NCBI GenBank assembly: GCA_050742255.1
Contig: JBOGHU010000072.1
Location: 1 to 10,576 of the forward strand
Reading direction: 5' to 3'
Length of the DNA stretch: 10,576 bases
Source of the DNA: JBOGHU01 sp050742255
GTDB taxonomy: Bacteria; Actinomycetota; Acidimicrobiia; Acidimicrobiales; CADCSY01
Position numbers and translations under genes: made by a program. Numbering within the stretch: the stretch's first letter is position 1; every line of letters begins with the position of its first letter. The notes beneath the pieces are model-generated. The model saw only the letters and a program-made list of their open reading frames with translations. It was not told the DNA's origin and ran no database searches. Positions 6,711 to 10,576 of this stretch are shown one piece after another.

Positions 6711-7533
6711 GACACTGGTGTGGGTCGACGGGTCCGTCGTCCCCGCCGACCAGGCCCGGGTGTCGGCCCTCGACCACGGGATAACCGTGGGCGACGGCGT
6801 GTTCGAGACGTTGCGGGTGTACCGCAGCCGGCCTTTCGCCCTCCGCCGCCACCTGGACCGGCTGGCCCGGTCGGCGGCCGGCCTGGGCCTGGTCCTCCCC
6901 GATCGGGGCGTGCTGGAGGAGGCGGCCACCTCGGTCGTCGCCGCCGCCGGTCACCCCGAGGCCCGCCTCCGCCTGACCGTGACCGGGGGCCCCGGGCCCC
7001 TCGGCTCGGGTAGGGACGCCTCGCCGCCGACGGTGATCGCAGCGGTGGCGCCGCACGAGCCCTTCCCGCCCACCACCGACGTGGCCGTGGTCCCCTGGGC
7101 CCGCAACGAGCGCGGGGCCCTGGCCGGGCTGAAGACCACCTCCTACGGCGAGAACGTGGTCGCCCTGGCCCACGCCGCCGAGCGGGGCGCGGGCGAGGCG
7201 GTGTTCGCCAACACCCGGGGGGAGCTGTGCGAGGGCACCGGCAGCAACGTGGTGGTCGGCCGGGGCGGGCGGCTGGTCACGCCGCCGCTGTCGTCGGGGT
7301 GCCTGGCCGGGATAACCCGGGAGCTGGTCATGGAGCTGGTGGACGTGGAGGAGACGCGGCTATCCGTGGACGACCTGGCCGGGGCGGACGAGGCCTTCCT
7401 CACCTCCTCCACCAGGGAGCTCCAGCCCATCGCCCACGTGGACGGCCGAGCGCTGCGGTCGGCGCCCGGCCCCCTCACCTCCGCCGCCATGTCCGCCTTC
7501 GCCCGGCTGGTGGCCGCCGATCCCGACCCCTGA
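6694..7533 (+). CDS. pabC: Aminodeoxychorismate lyase (class IV PLP enzyme)
   Basis: PLP-dependent fold-type IV enzyme; beside pabB it most likely releases pyruvate from 4-amino-4-deoxychorismate to give 4-aminobenzoate. 279 residues, normal length. Seen: LVWVDGSVVP (8-17), DHGITVGDGVFETLRVY (27-43), RRHLDRLARSA (51-61), the PLP lysine Lys147 in GLKTTSYGENV (145-155), FANTRGELCEGTGSNV (171-186) with Glu180, LAGITRELV, and FLTSSTRELQP near the C-terminus. The motifs are shared with branched-chain and D-amino-acid transaminases, so the lyase call rests on the adjacent pabB. The start is uncertain: GTG at 6694 (used here) or the in-frame GTG at 6706, four codons later. Both lie in the tandem repeat seven or more bases past the pabB stop, with no clear Shine-Dalgarno sequence. 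It is convergent with the next gene, which ends 29 bases away. Confidence 0.85.
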   Translation: MTAPVTTLVWVDGSVVPADQARVSALDHGITVGDGVFETLRVYRSRPFALRRHLDRLARSAAGLGLVLPDRGVLEEAATSVVAAAGHPEARLRLTVTGGPGPLGSGRDASPPTVIAAVAPHEPFPPTTDVAVVPWARNERGALAGLKTTSYGENVVALAHAAERGAGEAVFANTRGELCEGTGSNVVVGRGGRLVTPPLSSGCLAGITRELVMELVDVEETRLSVDDLAGADEAFLTSSTRELQPIAHVDGRALRSAPGPLTSAAMSAFARLVAADPDP

Positions 7534-7562
7534 CCCGGTCCCTCGCCATCAGCCGGGGGGGA

Positions 7563-8096
7563 TCACCGGGACGGGAGGCCGTCGGCCACCTCGGCCGCGG
7601 CGCAGGCACCGGCCAGCGCCCACGCCACCTCCCCCACCGTCGCCTCCACGGCGGGACAGGGGGCAGGGCGGTGCCGCATGCAGACCAGGGAGACCGCGGT
7701 CAGCGCGTCGCGGTGGACCCTGACCTCGAGCCGGGTGACGCCGTGGTCGTCGGGCACGCCCGGGGGGGCGGTCGGGCGGAAGGGCACCGGCAGCGTCGCC
7801 GCTTCTCGCAGCGCCCGGTGGGCCCTCTCCCGTGGGAGCGTGGTGGTGAACACGTCGAGGTGCTCACCGGCCTGGGCGAAGCGGTAGACACCCCCGCCCA
7901 GGTCGTGGCAGCGGGGCCCGGTCAGGATCCGGGCCCGTGGCACGGCGTGGCCGACGCCGTCGTCGCCCCAGCCCCTGGCCGAGGCCTGGACCACCGCCAG
8001 GCGGAACGGCGAGGGGTGCAGCTCGCTCGACGGGTGCCAGCCCACCCGCACCGACTCCCCCCCCGGCCACGACAGCTCGGCCGCGGCGGCAGGCAC
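7563..8096 (-). CDS. Unrecognised protein; N-terminus probably begins further upstream
   Basis: I do not recognise the family. From the GTG at 8096 it gives 177 residues: no membrane span, no signal peptide and no known nucleotide- or metal-binding motif. Visible pieces are PGGESVRVGWHPSSELHPSPF near 11-31, ARGWGDD, TGPRCHDLGGGVYRF, a central LPRERAHRALREAATLPVPF and an alanine-rich helical end, VGEVAWALAGACAAAEVADGL. It is coding by its strongly biased G/C third positions. The same frame stays open and coding-like upstream of 8096 to about 8150, reading IGAQHDALFHLRCAATILHA just before the GTG, and ends at a TAG at 8178-8180. No ATG, GTG or TTG lies in that extension; the nearest ATG (8170) is in another frame. 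So the true start is either a rare codon (ATC at 8156 with GGGAG seven bases before it, or ATT at 8177) or the gene carries a one-base error. It lies downstream of birA in the same direction, after an AT-rich island that looks like its own promoter. Confidence 0.6.
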   Translation of the reverse strand: MPAAAAELSWPGGESVRVGWHPSSELHPSPFRLAVVQASARGWGDDGVGHAVPRARILTGPRCHDLGGGVYRFAQAGEHLDVFTTTLPRERAHRALREAATLPVPFRPTAPPGVPDDHGVTRLEVRVHRDALTAVSLVCMRHRPAPCPAVEATVGEVAWALAGACAAAEVADGLPSR

Positions 8097-8170
8097 GGCG
8101 TGGAGGATGGTGGCGGCGCAGCGCAGGTGGAAGAGGGCGTCGTGCTGGGCACCGATAGTCGGTCTCCCAT

Positions 8171-8197
8171 CTAGAATCTATTAGGGAAACCTTACAA
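8171..8197 (-). promoter_or_regulatory. AT-rich island, probable promoter/operator for the downstream unrecognised gene
   Basis: Most of this stretch is A/T, unlike anything else in the window. Read on the minus strand it holds two TANNNT hexamers: TAAGGT (8194-8189), which lies 17 bases after TTGCAC (8217-8212), and TAGATT (8180-8175). The first overlaps an imperfect palindrome, TAAGGTTTCCCTAA (8194-8181), with TAAGG and CCTAA half-sites. A third hexamer, TAATAG, lies exactly seven bases before the ATG at 8170. The plus strand also shows TAGAAT (8172-8177), but nothing downstream on that strand needs it before the carboxylase gene. Confidence 0.45.
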
Positions 8198-8234
8198 CCT
8201 CCCCACCAGCGGTGCAACCTCTCCCGCGGCGGTG
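8195..8234. repeat. Two adjacent imperfect 20-base direct repeats
   Basis: Units 8195-8214 and 8215-8234 both begin CAACCTC and end GCGGTG on the plus strand and agree at 16 of 20 positions by eye. They abut exactly, in the non-coding gap between the end of birA (8243) and the AT-rich island. They could be a small duplication or paired binding sites upstream of the unrecognised gene. Confidence 0.55.
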
Positions 8235-8242
8235 CCCGCGCC

Positions 8243-9049
8243 TCAGCCCGCCGGCCGGAGGTGGACCACGTCGTCGGCGGCGGCTACGGTCCGCGTCGCC
8301 CCACCACCACCGACCTCCACCACCAGGTGGGCGTCGGCGGTGAGGTCGACCGCCCGCCCCTCGAAGGTCCCGGTGGCGGTCTCCACCCGGACCACCTGGC
8401 CCAGGGTCCCACAGCGCTCCCCGTACCTCGAGACCGCCGCCGCCGCCCCCCGGGGCTGGCACAGGCCCGCGTAGCCCCGGTCGAGGTGACCCAGCCACGA
8501 GACCAGCAGGTGGTCCCGGCCCACGGGGCGACCGGCCACCTCGCTGGCGGCGACGGCCACCGCTGCCACCTCGGGCGCCAGCTCGGGCGGCACGACCAGG
8601 TTGAGGCCCATCCCCACCACCACCGCCCCCAGGGTGGCGCCCTCGGTCACCGACTCGACCAGGACCCCGGCCAGCTTGCGGGTGCCGCCGGGCCCGGCCA
8701 CGACCACGTCGTTGGGCCACTTGAGGGCGGGACGGAACCCCGCCACCTCGGCGCAGGCGTCGGACGCGGCCAGGGCCGCGACCAGGCCCACCAGATGGGC
8801 ACGGGCGGGAGCCAGCGGCGGGCGCAGCAGCGCCGAGACCAGCAGCGACGAGCCCGGAGGGGCGACCCAGTCCCGGCGCCGGCGCCCCCGTCCCCGCGTC
8901 TGGTGGTCGGCGACCAGCACCACCCCCTCGGGGGCACCGGCCCGGGCCAGCACCAGCAGCCGCTCGTTGGTGGAATCGGTCTCGGCCACGTGGCGCACGT
9001 CGGCGAAGCGTGACCCGAGGAGAGCGGCTCTGGCGCCGGCACCCGGCAT
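8243..9049 (-). CDS. birA: Biotin-[acetyl-CoA-carboxylase] ligase, without a DNA-binding domain
   Basis: Activates biotin with ATP to biotinyl-AMP and attaches it to the lysine of biotin carrier domains; cytoplasmic. 268 residues. Seen: ETDSTNERL (23-31), the adenylate-binding loop TRGRGRRRRDW (51-61), PPGSSLLVSALLRP (64-77), KWPNDVVV (110-117), RKLAGVLVE (124-132) with Lys125, VVVGMGLNL (143-151) and a C-terminal SH3-like segment (YGERCGTLGQVVRVE and GTFEGRAVDLTADAHLVVE). The protein starts directly with the catalytic domain, so it is a monofunctional class I ligase and not a repressor. The loop reads GRGRRRR where most homologues have Gly (or Asp) at the sixth position. The in-frame ATG at 9181 would overlap the divergent carboxylase gene; the ATG at 9049 lies seven bases after TATCGT and is chosen. 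The adjacent divergent carboxylase is its expected substrate. Confidence 0.93.
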   Translation of the reverse strand: MPGAGARAALLGSRFADVRHVAETDSTNERLLVLARAGAPEGVVLVADHQTRGRGRRRRDWVAPPGSSLLVSALLRPPLAPARAHLVGLVAALAASDACAEVAGFRPALKWPNDVVVAGPGGTRKLAGVLVESVTEGATLGAVVVGMGLNLVVPPELAPEVAAVAVAASEVAGRPVGRDHLLVSWLGHLDRGYAGLCQPRGAAAAVSRYGERCGTLGQVVRVETATGTFEGRAVDLTADAHLVVEVGGGGATRTVAAADDVVHLRPAG

Positions 9050-9056
9050 CGCAGTA

Positions 9057-9062
9057 ACGATA
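9057..9062 (-). promoter_or_regulatory. -10 box (TATCGT) of a probable leaderless birA promoter
   Basis: Minus-strand TATCGT fits TANNNT and is separated by exactly seven bases (TACTGCG) from the birA ATG at 9049; no Shine-Dalgarno sequence is present. It sits in the 46-base divergent gap with the carboxylase gene. On the plus strand the overlapping TAACGA (9055-9060) is a poor -10 candidate for the carboxylase. Confidence 0.6.
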
Positions 9063-9095
9063 GGGCCACCGTCGCCGTCGGCAACCGGAGCTCGC

Positions 9096-10576
<1,481 letters not shown>

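Noticed and set aside
5589..6929. Long minus-strand open frame opposite pabB
   Set aside because: Arg/Gly/Pro-rich shadow translation; pabB motifs on the plus strand are decisive.
7534..7572. Possible bidirectional terminator between pabC and the convergent gene (CCCGGT ... ACCGGG)
   Set aside because: The arms are only six bases with a loop of about 25 and no T-run on either side; in this base composition such pairs occur by chance.
7922..8170. 82-codon minus-strand frame beginning with the ATG at 8170
   Set aside because: After the first few codons it is Ser/Pro/Arg-rich and loses codon bias, while the neighbouring frame keeps it; the ATG itself is discussed as a possible displaced start.
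8172..8177. Plus-strand TAGAAT as a promoter
   Set aside because: It points into the antisense strand of birA and no plus-strand gene follows for over 900 bases; palindromic AT-rich sequence explains the match.

Overview
This is a very GC-rich window (by eye well over 70% G+C, with codon third positions almost all G or C). It is densely packed with protein-coding genes and shows no RNA genes, insertion sequences or CRISPR arrays. The base composition, the LytR-CpsA-Psr protein with a LytR_C tail, the long biotin-dependent carboxylase alpha chain, and start codons set directly behind TANNNT -10 boxes all fit a high-GC actinobacterium. An Acidimicrobiia-like lineage is possible, but the window alone cannot fix the taxon.

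Left block (1-5578, all minus strand, transcribed from right to left): an LCP family glycopolymer ligase, dTDP-glucose 4,6-dehydratase (rmlB), UDP-glucose 6-dehydrogenase (ugd), a UDP-glucuronate decarboxylase (UXS type) and a family 2 glycosyltransferase that runs off the left edge. The last four are very tight (TGATG and GTGA stop/start overlaps and one 31-base gap) and look like one operon. Together they would supply UDP-glucuronate, UDP-xylose and the 4-keto-6-deoxyglucose precursor of dTDP-rhamnose, a glycosyltransferase, and an enzyme that attaches finished glycopolymer to the cell wall: an envelope polysaccharide locus.

Middle block (5655-7533, plus strand): pabB and pabC, which take chorismate to 4-aminobenzoate for folate. 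They are divergent from the LCP gene across 76 bases and are joined through a short 11-base tandem repeat. No glutamine amidotransferase partner (pabA/trpG) is present.

Right block: an unrecognised protein gene on the minus strand (7563-8096, probably longer at its N-terminus), an unusual AT-rich regulatory-looking island with a 20-base tandem duplication (8171-8234), a biotin-protein ligase (birA, minus), and, divergent from it across 46 bases, the alpha subunit of an acetyl-/propionyl-CoA carboxylase (plus, cut off by the right edge). The last two form a logical pair: the ligase should biotinylate a carrier domain expected in the missing C-terminal part of the carboxylase.

The most striking non-coding pattern is that four genes (LCP, rmlB, pabB, birA) each have a TANNNT hexamer separated from the start codon by exactly seven bases, the expected geometry of leaderless transcripts. 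I did not find convincing evidence of a wholly new system. The other points worth a look are the start-codon or frame problem of the unrecognised gene, its AT-rich upstream island, and unusual residues in PabB and BirA.
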